A DNA stretch of 64,000 bases from Picosynechococcus sp. PCC 7002 (GTDB taxonomy: Bacteria > Cyanobacteriota > Cyanobacteriia > Cyanobacteriales > MRBY01). Location of the stretch: NCBI RefSeq assembly GCF_963860125.1, contig NZ_CAWLFA010000001.1, forward strand, positions 2,914,001 through 2,978,000, in the 5' to 3' direction. The notes below the pieces were generated by a model, which worked only from the letters and a program-made list of their open reading frames with translations, was not told the origin of the DNA and made no database searches. Of this stretch, positions 8,018-15,219 are shown piece after piece. The translations under genes and the position numbers were made by a program. Positions within the stretch are counted from its first letter, which is position 1, and each line of letters starts with the position of its first letter.

Positions 8018-10106
8018 GGAGGCATTCTTGGGTGGCTTGAATGAGGGGATAGAGGGGGCCAAGCTGTTCACTGCCATTGGTGCCAAAATCACTGTGGCAC
8101 AGATAAATTTGGGTATCAGTGCGGGCAAGGAGGTCTTGGATAATATTTTGGAGCCGTTGGCGATCGCCTTGTTGTTCTATTGCCAGAGACCAAGGCTCCC
8201 CTTGCCAACTGCGTTGAAAAACGCCATAGCCAAACAGGGTCGCGGCACCGCCTTTTTCCCAGAGGCGTGAGCCCGCATCTAGCCAAAACTGATAGGAGTG
8301 GTGACGACGGGCGGAGCGGTATTGAAAGATGGTTGCGAGGGTAATGGAATTGAGGGGCTGGTGGTTAAAGTTGTACTGGGGACGGGGATTCGCAGTAATA
8401 GTTTCTGCTTGGATTAGTTGCAGCAGGTCGGCAAGCTGGGCAGTGATTGTGTTTTGGCGCTCTAGGCGATCGCCACATTGCCAAAAGTGCTGGGCGGTCT
8501 CGCTGAGTTCCCGCAGGGTCGCCAGTTGGCCGTAGCTGGGGGCCAGTTTTTGCAGATAAAAGGTTTGAATCGCCTGGTTCAGGGTCTGCAAAATGCCCTG
8601 GGGGGTGACATTATGAGTGGCCTGGGTTTGTTCGATCCACTGGCGGATTGCTTCGTAGGCCTGGGTGGTTTGATAACCGAGGCGATCGCCCCTAGGCATC
8701 GTCGTTGCTGGGAGCAGTTGGGGCCGCTCCGGGTCGGGCTGGAAACAATAATCCACCAACAAACCAGCCCGCACGGGATCGATTAATGGCTTTTCGCTGG
8801 CGGTCTGGGATAGCATCATGAGCATTTCCGCCACAGCTTGGCTTTGGATCAGCCGTCCACTGCCCGGATAAATCAACGCCAACAAAGTCAGTAGCGATCG
8901 CCCCCAGGGAGAACTGGCAATGGGCCGCTGTTCCCGCAGGGGTTCCAGGGAAATTTCGGCGACGGCGAGGCTTTCCATCAGGGTATAACGGGCGACCTCA
9001 TCTAACCCAGGCGCAATAATCGCAATGTCTGCTGGCGCAACTCCTTGATCTTTCACTAAAAATTGAATTTGTTCACCAACCCGTGTCAACAGTTGGGCGC
9101 GGGCAACGGTTTGAATGGATTGGATGGTGGCGGGTAGTTGTCCCCCAAACTGGGGTTGGGTCACGGTCTTTTGAATTTGCGTTGTGAGAGTCGCCCCCAG
9201 GCCCGCTGGTCGTTCTAGGTGAATCACCTCGCACCGTTGCGCCAATTGGCTCCAATAATCAGGATCACCGCTTAAACCGAGGCGAATTCTCCCAACGGGA
9301 TTTTCTGTAAAGACTCCGGTGCAACCTTGATCTAATAAAATGTCCGCTAAATCCTTGGCGATCGCCGGATAATCTTGGCCATCATCGGCGAAAATTGCCC
9401 CAAACCGTTGCCCTAGGGACGCTTGGTATTGTCCATTTTTGAGCAAATATTGCCCGTAGAGATTGTAAATAATGCCATAGGTAAGAAAACCTCGTCCTAA
9501 GCACCAATCTCGCCACTGTTGAATCAGTTTTCCTGCCGTTTCTGTAAATTCCTCTCGGTTTGTCTCTGCACCAATGGCCACCGTTCCCGTCAGTAAGGAT
9601 AACTGCCCCACCATCAGCCGTTGGGGAATCTCCGCTAGGGCGATGCCCGCCGCCCCCGCCAGCAGCAAAATATCCAATAGTCGTCGCACCAAGCGATTCT
9701 GAAACCGCTCATTGGGCAGTAACTCCCAGGTAGCTAGGGTGTCGGCCCACAGTTCCCGCGCTAACTTTTGTTCCATCTCTGGCCGCAACCGTAGGGGAAA
9801 GGAGGGGGCGATCGCCAACTGTTCACAGATTAGTGGGAAAAATAGCTCCACCTCATCGGCCATAAACGCCACTGGGGTTTTACTTACAAAGGGATAGCTC
9901 CCGCGAATTTCTTGGTGAATCAAGTCCGCCAGCAGCCGCTGATTTTGATTATTTGCCGCCAAGACCAATAATCCCGGCACCAATACCGCCTGGGGATCCT
10001 GCCCTGCCACCCAAGCTTTTAGCCGCGCCACCAATGCCGTCGTTTTCCCAGAGCGCGACTGACCCCGTAACCAAATTGCCCCCATCAGACCACCCAACAA
10101 TCCCAT
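7989..10106 (-). CDS. Large P-loop NTPase, UvrD/AddB-like ('recombinase family') protein
   Basis: 705 residues. An N-terminal Walker A (GQSRSGKTTAL, about residues 15-25) is followed by a long helical region, a FADDGQDYPAIAKDL segment around 240 that resembles a Walker B/DEXQ-like site, and APGLDEVARY around 370. The order is like SF1 helicase or AddB-type proteins, but most family motifs are not obvious, so the assignment is loose. Cyanobacterial relatives are often annotated 'recombinase family protein'. A start at the internal Met8 (10085) is equally possible. The C-terminal residues QSSLEEDRR come from a dispersed repeat that runs through the stop codon. It is divergent from pcxA, with a second repeat copy between them. 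Confidence 0.6.
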   Translation of the reverse strand: MGLLGGLMGAIWLRGQSRSGKTTALVARLKAWVAGQDPQAVLVPGLLVLAANNQNQRLLADLIHQEIRGSYPFVSKTPVAFMADEVELFFPLICEQLAIAPSFPLRLRPEMEQKLARELWADTLATWELLPNERFQNRLVRRLLDILLLAGAAGIALAEIPQRLMVGQLSLLTGTVAIGAETNREEFTETAGKLIQQWRDWCLGRGFLTYGIIYNLYGQYLLKNGQYQASLGQRFGAIFADDGQDYPAIAKDLADILLDQGCTGVFTENPVGRIRLGLSGDPDYWSQLAQRCEVIHLERPAGLGATLTTQIQKTVTQPQFGGQLPATIQSIQTVARAQLLTRVGEQIQFLVKDQGVAPADIAIIAPGLDEVARYTLMESLAVAEISLEPLREQRPIASSPWGRSLLTLLALIYPGSGRLIQSQAVAEMLMMLSQTASEKPLIDPVRAGLLVDYCFQPDPERPQLLPATTMPRGDRLGYQTTQAYEAIRQWIEQTQATHNVTPQGILQTLNQAIQTFYLQKLAPSYGQLATLRELSETAQHFWQCGDRLERQNTITAQLADLLQLIQAETITANPRPQYNFNHQPLNSITLATIFQYRSARRHHSYQFWLDAGSRLWEKGGAATLFGYGVFQRSWQGEPWSLAIEQQGDRQRLQNIIQDLLARTDTQIYLCHSDFGTNGSEQLGPLYPLIQATQECLQSSLEEDRR

Positions 10107-10146
10107 CTACTTCGATTACAATAACCAACTAACACAAAACCTCCCC

Positions 10147-10229
10147 AAAATCCTCCCTAGAGGGAGGTGGCCGTCAGGCCGGAGAGTGTCTTCTCCCCTT
10201 GAGTGAGGTGCCGCAGGCGGAGGGTGTCT
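10147..10229 (+). repeat. Dispersed hairpin repeat, copy B
   Basis: A left half (AAAATCCTCCCTAGAGGGAG onward) runs into a CTCCCCTTGAG segment and then a second GGTGCCGCAGGCGGAGGGTG block. It occupies most of the 150 bp between two divergent genes, so it sits in the region where both promoters must lie. Confidence 0.85.
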
Positions 10230-10259
10230 GCCCAGGCCATACAAGCAAATCTAAACCCA

Positions 10260-11549
10260 ATGAATCTAAGCACTTTCATCAAAAAAGCCCGCCGCTGGTT
10301 TTACGACACCCCAGACCGTGCCCTGGAGCAAGCCTACCGTGCCGCCCTCAATATCCAGGCCATTGAACTCGAACACTTTGGTGGCAAACCCGTTTCTGGC
10401 CACAATGCTGACTACAGCGACAGTGTGATCCGCTATTTCCAAGGGGAGGTGCGCAAACAACTCAAAATTATCGAGGTGCGCCTGCGGGAATTTCGCTCCT
10501 TTAATACTGTCGTGCCCGTCTCCGAGGAAACAATCCAAAAAAAAGCGAGCAATATCTACTACCCTGATGCTGCCGACAAGCCGACCCTGATTATCGAGAA
10601 ACTACGCTTTATTGACGAAATCACCGGACGCTATGGCCGTGGTCTGTCGAAACAATCCGTCGCCCTTGTTCCCCTGAATGGCCCAGAGGCTCCCCAAACC
10701 AATGGCGATCGCCCCGACAACAAACCCAAGGTGGAAACGGTATCGGACAAAACTGGTCTCGTGCCCCGCTCCATCATGCGGACATTCTCCCGAATCCAGC
10801 GGGAGATCGATCCCAAGTCCAACGAAGCAGAAGCAGAAGTCGTCACAAAATTTCGGCGATCGCGCAACAAAACCGCTGTTTCGATTCGATTTCTCCTCAC
10901 CCTCGTCATTGTGCCCTTGTTGGTGCATCAGCTCGCAAAAATTGCGATTACGCCTTTCGTGGAGGAGCATTTTTTCACAGAGGCAAGCCCGGCGTTGTTT
11001 GTAAATTCCGACCTTGAAAATGAAGCTTTTGAAGAGTTAGAGCATTACCGAGCAACTTTAGAAATGCGGCAGTTGGTAGGGTTGGCACCAGCCCTCACAG
11101 AGGTAGAAATCACCGAAAAAATCCAAGAAAAAGCGACGGAAATTGCCCAGGATTATCGCGCCGAAAGTTACAATGCTTACGAAAACATTTTTTCAGATAT
11201 TTTTAGCTTCTTTGCTTTTGTGGGGATTTTGTTAATCAGTAAGCGCGAAATTGCGATGTTAAAGGGCTTTTTAGATGAAATTGTCTATGGCCTCAGTGAC
11301 TCGGCAAAGGCATTTTTAATTATTTTGTTTACGGATATTTTTGTGGGGTATCACTCTCCCCATGGCTGGGAAATTATCCTTGAAAATGTAGCAAAACATT
11401 TTGGTATTGCCGAGAGCCGAGATTTTAATTTTCTTTTTATTGCAACATTCCCTGTAATCCTGGATACGGTCTTAAAGTATTGGATTTTTCGTTATCTCAA
11501 CCGCATTTCTCCTTCTGCCGTCGCTACCTATCGCAATATGAACGAGTAA
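10260..11549 (+). CDS. pcxA: Proton extrusion protein PcxA (CemA/CotA homologue)
   Basis: 429 residues from the ATG at 10260; the open frame continues upstream only into repeat sequence (RCRRRRV), which is unlikely to be coding. PcxA is a cytoplasmic-membrane protein needed for light-induced proton extrusion; chloroplast CemA is the homologue of its C-terminal part. Seen here: a soluble N-terminal region (MNLSTFIKKARRWFYDTPDRA at the start), then about four membrane segments in residues 220-420, including FLLTLVIVPLLVHQLAKIAI, DIFSFFAFVGILLIS and KAFLIILFTDIFVGYHSPHG. The TAA stop abuts repeat copy C. A degraded second copy of its last ~90 bp lies at 12938-13024. Confidence 0.93.
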   Translation: MNLSTFIKKARRWFYDTPDRALEQAYRAALNIQAIELEHFGGKPVSGHNADYSDSVIRYFQGEVRKQLKIIEVRLREFRSFNTVVPVSEETIQKKASNIYYPDAADKPTLIIEKLRFIDEITGRYGRGLSKQSVALVPLNGPEAPQTNGDRPDNKPKVETVSDKTGLVPRSIMRTFSRIQREIDPKSNEAEAEVVTKFRRSRNKTAVSIRFLLTLVIVPLLVHQLAKIAITPFVEEHFFTEASPALFVNSDLENEAFEELEHYRATLEMRQLVGLAPALTEVEITEKIQEKATEIAQDYRAESYNAYENIFSDIFSFFAFVGILLISKREIAMLKGFLDEIVYGLSDSAKAFLIILFTDIFVGYHSPHGWEIILENVAKHFGIAESRDFNFLFIATFPVILDTVLKYWIFRYLNRISPSAVATYRNMNE

Positions 11550-11794
11550 AAATCCTCCCTAGAGGGAGGTGCCGAAGGCGGAGGGTGCCTTCTCCCATTG
11601 AGGGGAGCTAGAGGGGTGTCCTCAGTAGGTTACTGGTTAACCCACCCCTAACCCCTCTCAAGAGGGGAACAGTTGTCGGGTGTGCTGGCAAGACCTAAAA
11701 ATCCTCCCTAGAGGGAGGTGCCGAAGGCGGAGGGTGTCATTCTCCCATTGAGGGGAGCTAGAGGGGTGTCCCTGGAGGGGAGCTAGAGAGGTGC
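11548..11794 (+). repeat. Dispersed hairpin repeat, copy C (composite double unit)
   Basis: Two units separated by a specific ~90-bp spacer that contains CCCCTCTCAAGAGGGG and a GTAGGTTACTGGTTAACCC stretch. The first unit begins inside the pcxA stop codon. Copy D at 14446 has the same unit-spacer-unit order with the same spacer, so C and D are duplicates of one composite, in the same orientation, 2.9 kb apart. Confidence 0.88.
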
Positions 11795-11796
11795 CA

Positions 11797-12070
11797 TCAT
11801 ACAGACTTTTCCTGGGAACGTTCCGCCTCAAACGCCAAGATTTGTTCCCCTAGGGACTCTACGGTTTCACCCGCAAATAACTCATCTCGCGTCCTTAAAA
11901 ATGAATCATCAACTAATCCTTTCCCCGTTGCCTCAATCTCTCTTCGCATTTCACTTAAAGCTTGCCACCAAAGTGTAGGCGATGATCGCTCGGGGACAAC
12001 TTCTAACCGTCTGGCACATCTAATGATGCCAGTAACTCAATTTGCTGACCCCGTTTAATTCCTTTAATCT
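11797..12070 (-). pseudogene. Antitoxin-like small protein remnant, frameshifted
   Basis: On the minus strand one frame reads IKGIKRGQQIELLASLDVPD and then stops; shifting by one base at about 12015 continues RRLEVVPERSSPTLWWQALS and on to FLRTRDELFAGETVESLGEQ, ending at a TGA at 11797-11799. The GIKRGQQIELL opening resembles short cyanobacterial antitoxin-like proteins that start with M-x-x-I-KRG. No intact start codon is visible, because a TAG lies just upstream. This looks like a decayed gene; the family assignment is tentative. Confidence 0.5.
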
Positions 12071-12189
12071 ACATCCTTAAGTTTTTCTTTTCTCAGTTAG
12101 CCCAATTTTATCTCAGCAGTAGAGGAGAATAATCAACTTGGGTCAAGCAGATAGAATCAAGATAATCATCGAGCACAATAGTAACGACT

Positions 12190-12420
12190 ATGCAACATTT
12201 AGAACGCATCACCCTAAACCCTCAAGTGATGGGCGGTAAGCCTTGTATTCGCGGTTTAAGGGTAACGGTAGGAACGGTTATTGGTTTAATGGCGGCAGGT
12301 TATTCAATAGAGGCGATTTTGGAAGCTTATCCATATCTGGAGAGGGAAGATATTCTTGCGGCACTAGCCTTTGCGGCCTGGCGATCTGAGGAATATGAGG
12401 TCAACGTAGCAACGGCATGA
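12190..12420 (+). CDS. DUF433 family protein (probable antitoxin)
   Basis: 76 residues with the DUF433 pattern: RITLNPQVMGGKPCIRGLRV, then a helix-turn-helix-like segment VIGLMAAGYSIEAILEAYPY and EREDILAALAFAA. Such proteins are commonly paired with DUF5615 PIN-like toxins and probably bind DNA and the toxin. The TGA stop overlaps the ATG of the downstream toxin gene (ATGA, 12417-12420), the usual coupling of toxin-antitoxin operons. The partner here is broken, so this may be a lone antitoxin. Confidence 0.85.
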   Translation: MQHLERITLNPQVMGGKPCIRGLRVTVGTVIGLMAAGYSIEAILEAYPYLEREDILAALAFAAWRSEEYEVNVATA

Positions 12421-12779
12421 AAATTATTATTGACATGAACCTTAGCCCACTCTGGGTTCCATATCTACAAAAATATGGGTTCAAGGTGAGCCACTAGTCA
12501 ACAATCGGTAAGCCTAATGCACCTGATACAGTGATTTTTCAATGGGCAAAGGAAAATCAAGCGATTATTTTTACCAATGATTTAGATTTTGGGGCGATTT
12601 TGGCGGCGTCCCAAGCAAATTCACCGAGTGTGTTTCAGGTACGCACTCAAGACTTGCTGCCTGTATCGATTGGACAAATCGTTATGGAGAGTTTGCAAAG
12701 ATTTTCGTCAGAATTGAAATCGGGAGCGTTGATCACGCTAGATTTGAAGCGAACAAAGGTCAGGATTTTACCTCTTTAG
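12417..12779 (+). pseudogene. DUF5615 PIN-like toxin with in-frame nonsense codon
   Basis: Starting at the ATG coupled to the DUF433 stop, the frame reads MKIIIDMNLSPLWVPYLQKY and on through GFKVSH, meets TAG at 12495-12497, then continues in the same frame with STIGKPNAPDTVIFQWAKEN to a stop at 12779. The expected length is 120 residues. Family members usually have HW-STIG at this point, so a TGG (Trp) to TAG change is the simplest explanation. Key acidic residues of the PIN-like fold (MDMN-type D6; TNDLDFG in the middle) remain. Restart at the GTG at 12531 would lose the first catalytic Asp. Most likely an inactivated toxin. Confidence 0.8.
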
Positions 12780-12937
12780 ATGGTTTGTCAGACAGTATTT
12801 TCCGAGGAAGGCGGGCGATCAGCGGGATTGTTATGGGGTTTTTGAAAAGCTGGTGCGGCGTGGTGTATTTCCGCAGACCATTGCGGAGCTAGATCAGGAG
12901 ACTAAATCTGAAGAGTAGGCTGCTGAGGTTGGAGAAT
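12780..12937 (+). other. Degenerate coding remnant, unidentified
   Basis: This segment has no complete gene. One frame from about 12820 to 12918 reads DQRDCYGVFEKLVRRGVFPQ followed by TIAELDQETKSEE and a stop, which looks protein-like but has no start and no family I can name. It lies between the broken toxin gene and the degraded pcxA tail. Confidence 0.35.
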
Positions 12938-13024
12938 TCTGGATAGGGTCTTAAAGTATTTTTTTGTTATCTGAATCGTATTTCGCCTTCTGCCGTCGCC
13001 ACTTATCGGAATATGAATAAGTAG
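12938..13024 (+). pseudogene. Degraded duplicate of the pcxA 3' end
   Basis: About 87 bp clearly related to the last 90 bp of pcxA (11460-11549). Shared blocks include GGTCTTAAAGTATT, CCTTCTGCCGTCGC and the ATATGAA-AGTA ending. A small deletion near 12960 shifts the frame and several substitutions have accumulated. The order pcxA, repeat, toxin-antitoxin, pcxA tail suggests that the block between the two tails was inserted or arrived by recombination. Confidence 0.75.
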
Positions 13025-13083
13025 AAATTTATCTCTTAGAGAAAACTGCTTTATGCGAAAGAAATATCAACTAAATTGATATC

Positions 13084-13611
13084 TTATCTTAATTTTATGT
13101 AGCCAACTGGACAACTTAAAGTTCCAGCACCACTATCTAAGAGAGGAGGAAATGGGCCAACTACGGTAGGGTCCTCTTCTTCACAAATAATTAAAGGGAC
13201 TCTGGCTATTGCTAAAGAAGTTACGCCTGCCGAATAATCTTTCACCGTGGCCGGATCTTTTGGTGTTGCACCATATGCAGCACCTGTTTGATAATTGACA
13301 AGTGAGCCTGCATTACCGTAGCTAAAATTATTTGTCTCTATAATTGTAGTCACACCTAAGTTAAGAATATCTGGTGAGAAAGTACTTTTTTCTGCATAAT
13401 AGGCTTGCTGGCCACGATTAAGCACCGATAAAGTTGTTTTTGCTTCAGATTGTCGTGCTTTCGCTGCCATACTAAACATTACAGGTAGAGAAATTGCTGA
13501 TAAGATGCCAATGATAATCATAACGACGAGTAATTCAATCAAGGTAAATCCTTGATTATTTCTCTTACTATAGTGTATTAACCAAACACAAATCGCTTTG
13601 TAACTGGACAT
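13084..13611 (-). CDS. Type IV pilin-like protein (prepilin), second gene
   Basis: 175 residues. A basic leader ends at G21, cleaved before F22; the motif is GFTLIELLVVMIIIGILSAI with Glu at mature position 5, the classic substrate for prepilin peptidase PilD. The hydrophobic N-terminal helix continues to about residue 50, then KARQSEAKTTLSVLNRGQQA as in cyanobacterial PilA. A C-terminal Cys pair (IICEEE and LSCPVG) could form the D-region disulfide. It is downstream of the other pilin gene on the same strand, with a terminator-like hairpin between. Probably a minor pilin or a diverged major pilin. Confidence 0.9.
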   Translation of the reverse strand: MSSYKAICVWLIHYSKRNNQGFTLIELLVVMIIIGILSAISLPVMFSMAAKARQSEAKTTLSVLNRGQQAYYAEKSTFSPDILNLGVTTIIETNNFSYGNAGSLVNYQTGAAYGATPKDPATVKDYSAGVTSLAIARVPLIICEEEDPTVVGPFPPLLDSGAGTLSCPVGYIKLR

Positions 13612-13666
13612 ATTAAGTATATCTTTAGCTTCATGAATTTAATCTAAGGTATGTATTGAATCAATT

Positions 13667-13703
13667 AAAAAGCACCCCCAAGTAAATCAAGAAGGTGCTT
13701 TTT
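13667..13703 (-). terminator. Terminator hairpin between the two pilin genes
   Basis: AAAAAGCACC (13667-13676) and GGTGCTTTTT (13694-13703) form a perfect 10-bp inverted repeat with a 17-nt loop and T-runs on both strands. It lies 77 bp past the first pilin gene and probably limits read-through to the second. Confidence 0.8.
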
Positions 13704-13779
13704 CTATCATAGAGTTTCGCTGAAGGGATAAGAATAGTTACTACTCGTGATTTACGCAGATCTCACTGCAGCAAAATGT

Positions 13780-14352
13780 CTAAAGCTGATTTCCAGCATC
13801 ACAGCCTAATCCATCGGCGAAAGAATAACTCATGTCTTGATCATCATCTTGTGGAGCAGTTTCTTCACAAATTACAGTAACAGTAGTTGCATTGCCTTCT
13901 GAATCTTCAGTGGCTCCAGTGGCTCCATCATAGTCACGAACTGCGGCAGTATCTTTTGCACGAGCACCAATCCCTGCCGTTTCTGTGAAGTCAGTTCCCT
14001 CTAAGTTGTTAAAGTTAAAGGCAAATTCACCGTTTCCAGTAGTAGCACTTCCATCATCACCGTAAGCATAATTAGTGGTGTCAATTTCGACGCCAAGGGC
14101 AAGTAGATCAACTTCTGGAGCGAATTCAGGACTTTCAAGACGATAGGCTTGTTGGCCACGGTTTAGTGCGCCAAGGGTTTGTTTTGCTTCAGATTGTTTC
14201 GCTTTAGCAGCCTGGTTCAAGAATGCAGGTAGGGCGATAGCAGACAGAATACCGATGATGATGATTACAACGAGCAGTTCAATCAGGGTAAAACCTTTGT
14301 CAGCTTTCTTCTTGTTGAGTTGTTGCAGAAGCTTAAAAGTGAAATTTTTCAT
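13780..14352 (-). CDS. pilA: Type IV major pilin PilA-like prepilin
   Basis: 190 residues. The leader of 20 residues ends KKKADKG, followed by FTLIELLVVIIIIGILSAIA with Glu at mature position 5. It then has AKAKQSEAKQTLGALNRGQQ, which is nearly the same as in the neighbouring pilin gene, and an acidic, Gly/Asn-rich C-terminal region with a Cys pair (VICEET and LGCDAG). Pilins of this type build surface fibres used for motility, adhesion and DNA uptake. Upstream lie about 90 bp and then a composite repeat, so the promoter must be short or run through the repeat. Confidence 0.9.
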   Translation of the reverse strand: MKNFTFKLLQQLNKKKADKGFTLIELLVVIIIIGILSAIALPAFLNQAAKAKQSEAKQTLGALNRGQQAYRLESPEFAPEVDLLALGVEIDTTNYAYGDDGSATTGNGEFAFNFNNLEGTDFTETAGIGARAKDTAAVRDYDGATGATEDSEGNATTVTVICEETAPQDDDQDMSYSFADGLGCDAGNQL

Positions 14353-14445
14353 TTGGGGGCATCTCCTTATCCCGGCTTCAACCGGAATTATGTATCCGTT
14401 AACCCTAAATTACCCACCCACTTTCTTTTCCTATCACCCCCCCAC

Positions 14446-14642
14446 AAAATCCTCCCTTGACGGAGGGTGCCATTCTCCCATTGCGGGGAGTTAGAGAGGT
14501 GTTCTCAGTAGGTTGCTGGTTAACACTCCCCTAACCCCTCTCAAGAGGGGAACAGTTGGCCGGTGTTCCGGAAAGTTCTAAAAATCCTCCCTTGAGGGAG
14601 GTGGTCGAAGACCGGAGGGTGGTATCCCTAGAGGGCTGTCCC
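14446..14642 (+). repeat. Dispersed hairpin repeat, copy D (composite)
   Basis: The same unit-spacer-unit layout as copy C, including GTAGGTTGCTGGTTAAC and CCCCTCTCAAGAGGGG. The second unit (from 14580) contains only the left half (CCTCCCTTGAGGGAGG through GGAGGGTG) and then runs into the DUF559 gene. Confidence 0.88.
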
Positions 14643-14686
14643 AAAAAAAAGTAGAACGTAAGATTAAAAGAAAAACCATCCTTCCT

Positions 14687-15079
14687 ATGCGCCGTAACAT
14701 CCTGCCCTACAACAAACATCTCGTCGGACGCGCCCGCCAACTCCGCAAAACTATGACCAAAGGCGAAATAATCCTCTGGCAACACCTCCGCAAAAAACAA
14801 ATCCTTGGTGTCAGCTTTCTGCGCCAACGCCCCATCGACCAATTTATCGTTGACTTCTATTGCAAGGACTGGATGCTCGCCATCGAAATCGACGGCAGTA
14901 GCCACGATAGCCTCGCCGCCCAAGAACGAGACGCTTATCGCCAAGCCAAACTCGAAGCCCTAGGCGTTTCTTTCCTCCGCTTCAGCGAATACGATGCCCA
15001 AAATCACCCAGAGGCGATCGCCAAAACTATCAAAACCTGGCTCCTCACCCACCCCCCAAAAAAAGTTCTCCCCTCGTAG
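14687..15079 (+). CDS. DUF559 endonuclease-like protein
   Basis: 130 residues. It matches the DUF559 family, which is related to the very-short-patch-repair/restriction endonuclease fold. Seen: LRKTMTKGEIILWQHLRKKQ, then FLRQRPIDQFIVDFYCKDWM, the EIDG-S-H segment (LAIEIDGSSHDS) and ARNR-like KLEALGVSFLRFSEYDA. The D-E-D spacing (VDFYC..AIEIDG) fits a PD-(D/E)XK-like nuclease core. The last residues (PPKKVLPS) and the TAG stop are encoded by the right half of a dispersed repeat. Members are known as hypothetical nucleases; a role in moving the flanking repeat is my inference. Confidence 0.88.
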   Translation: MRRNILPYNKHLVGRARQLRKTMTKGEIILWQHLRKKQILGVSFLRQRPIDQFIVDFYCKDWMLAIEIDGSSHDSLAAQERDAYRQAKLEALGVSFLRFSEYDAQNHPEAIAKTIKTWLLTHPPKKVLPS

Positions 15080-15109
15080 GGGAGTTAGAGGGGTGTCCCT
15101 AGAGGGGGA
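15066..15109 (+). repeat. Dispersed hairpin repeat, copy E (right half only)
   Basis: TTCTCCCCTCGTAGGGGAG followed by TTAGAGGGGTGTCCC: the right half of the unit without the preceding left half, which lies 430 bp upstream on the other side of the DUF559 gene. Confidence 0.85.
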
Positions 15110-15219
15110 AGGTTGTCAGCATTTTGTGATAGCAGCAAAAGTCCGGGTTTTTCAAGCTTTTTCCAGGGCAATGTCAAGCTATAATCTGCCTTGATTCATC
15201 TATATACGGTATTTAAACT

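Larger units (their letters stand above)
14580..15109 (+). mobile_element. Candidate DUF559 element bounded by repeat halves
   Basis: About 530 bp: the left half of the dispersed repeat (14580-14642), a DUF559 gene (14687-15079), and the right half of the same repeat (15066-15109). In the short copies elsewhere (for example 11548-11625) these halves are directly joined. The simplest reading is that the short repeats are internally deleted forms of this longer unit, or that the gene was inserted exactly between the halves. No target-site duplication was identified. Confidence 0.55.

Noticed and set aside
12531..12779. Independent short gene starting at GTG 12531
   Set aside because: It is in the same frame as the coupled ATG at 12417 and completes the DUF5615 fold; it is the second part of one broken gene.
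13667..13703. Hairpin between pilin genes considered as an insertion-sequence end
   Set aside because: It has the T-runs and loop of a simple bidirectional terminator, and no transposase or matching partner repeat exists.
14531..14944. Long open frame on the minus strand opposite the DUF559 gene
   Set aside because: It runs antisense through DUF559 and into repeat sequence; the plus-strand frame matches a known family and this one does not.
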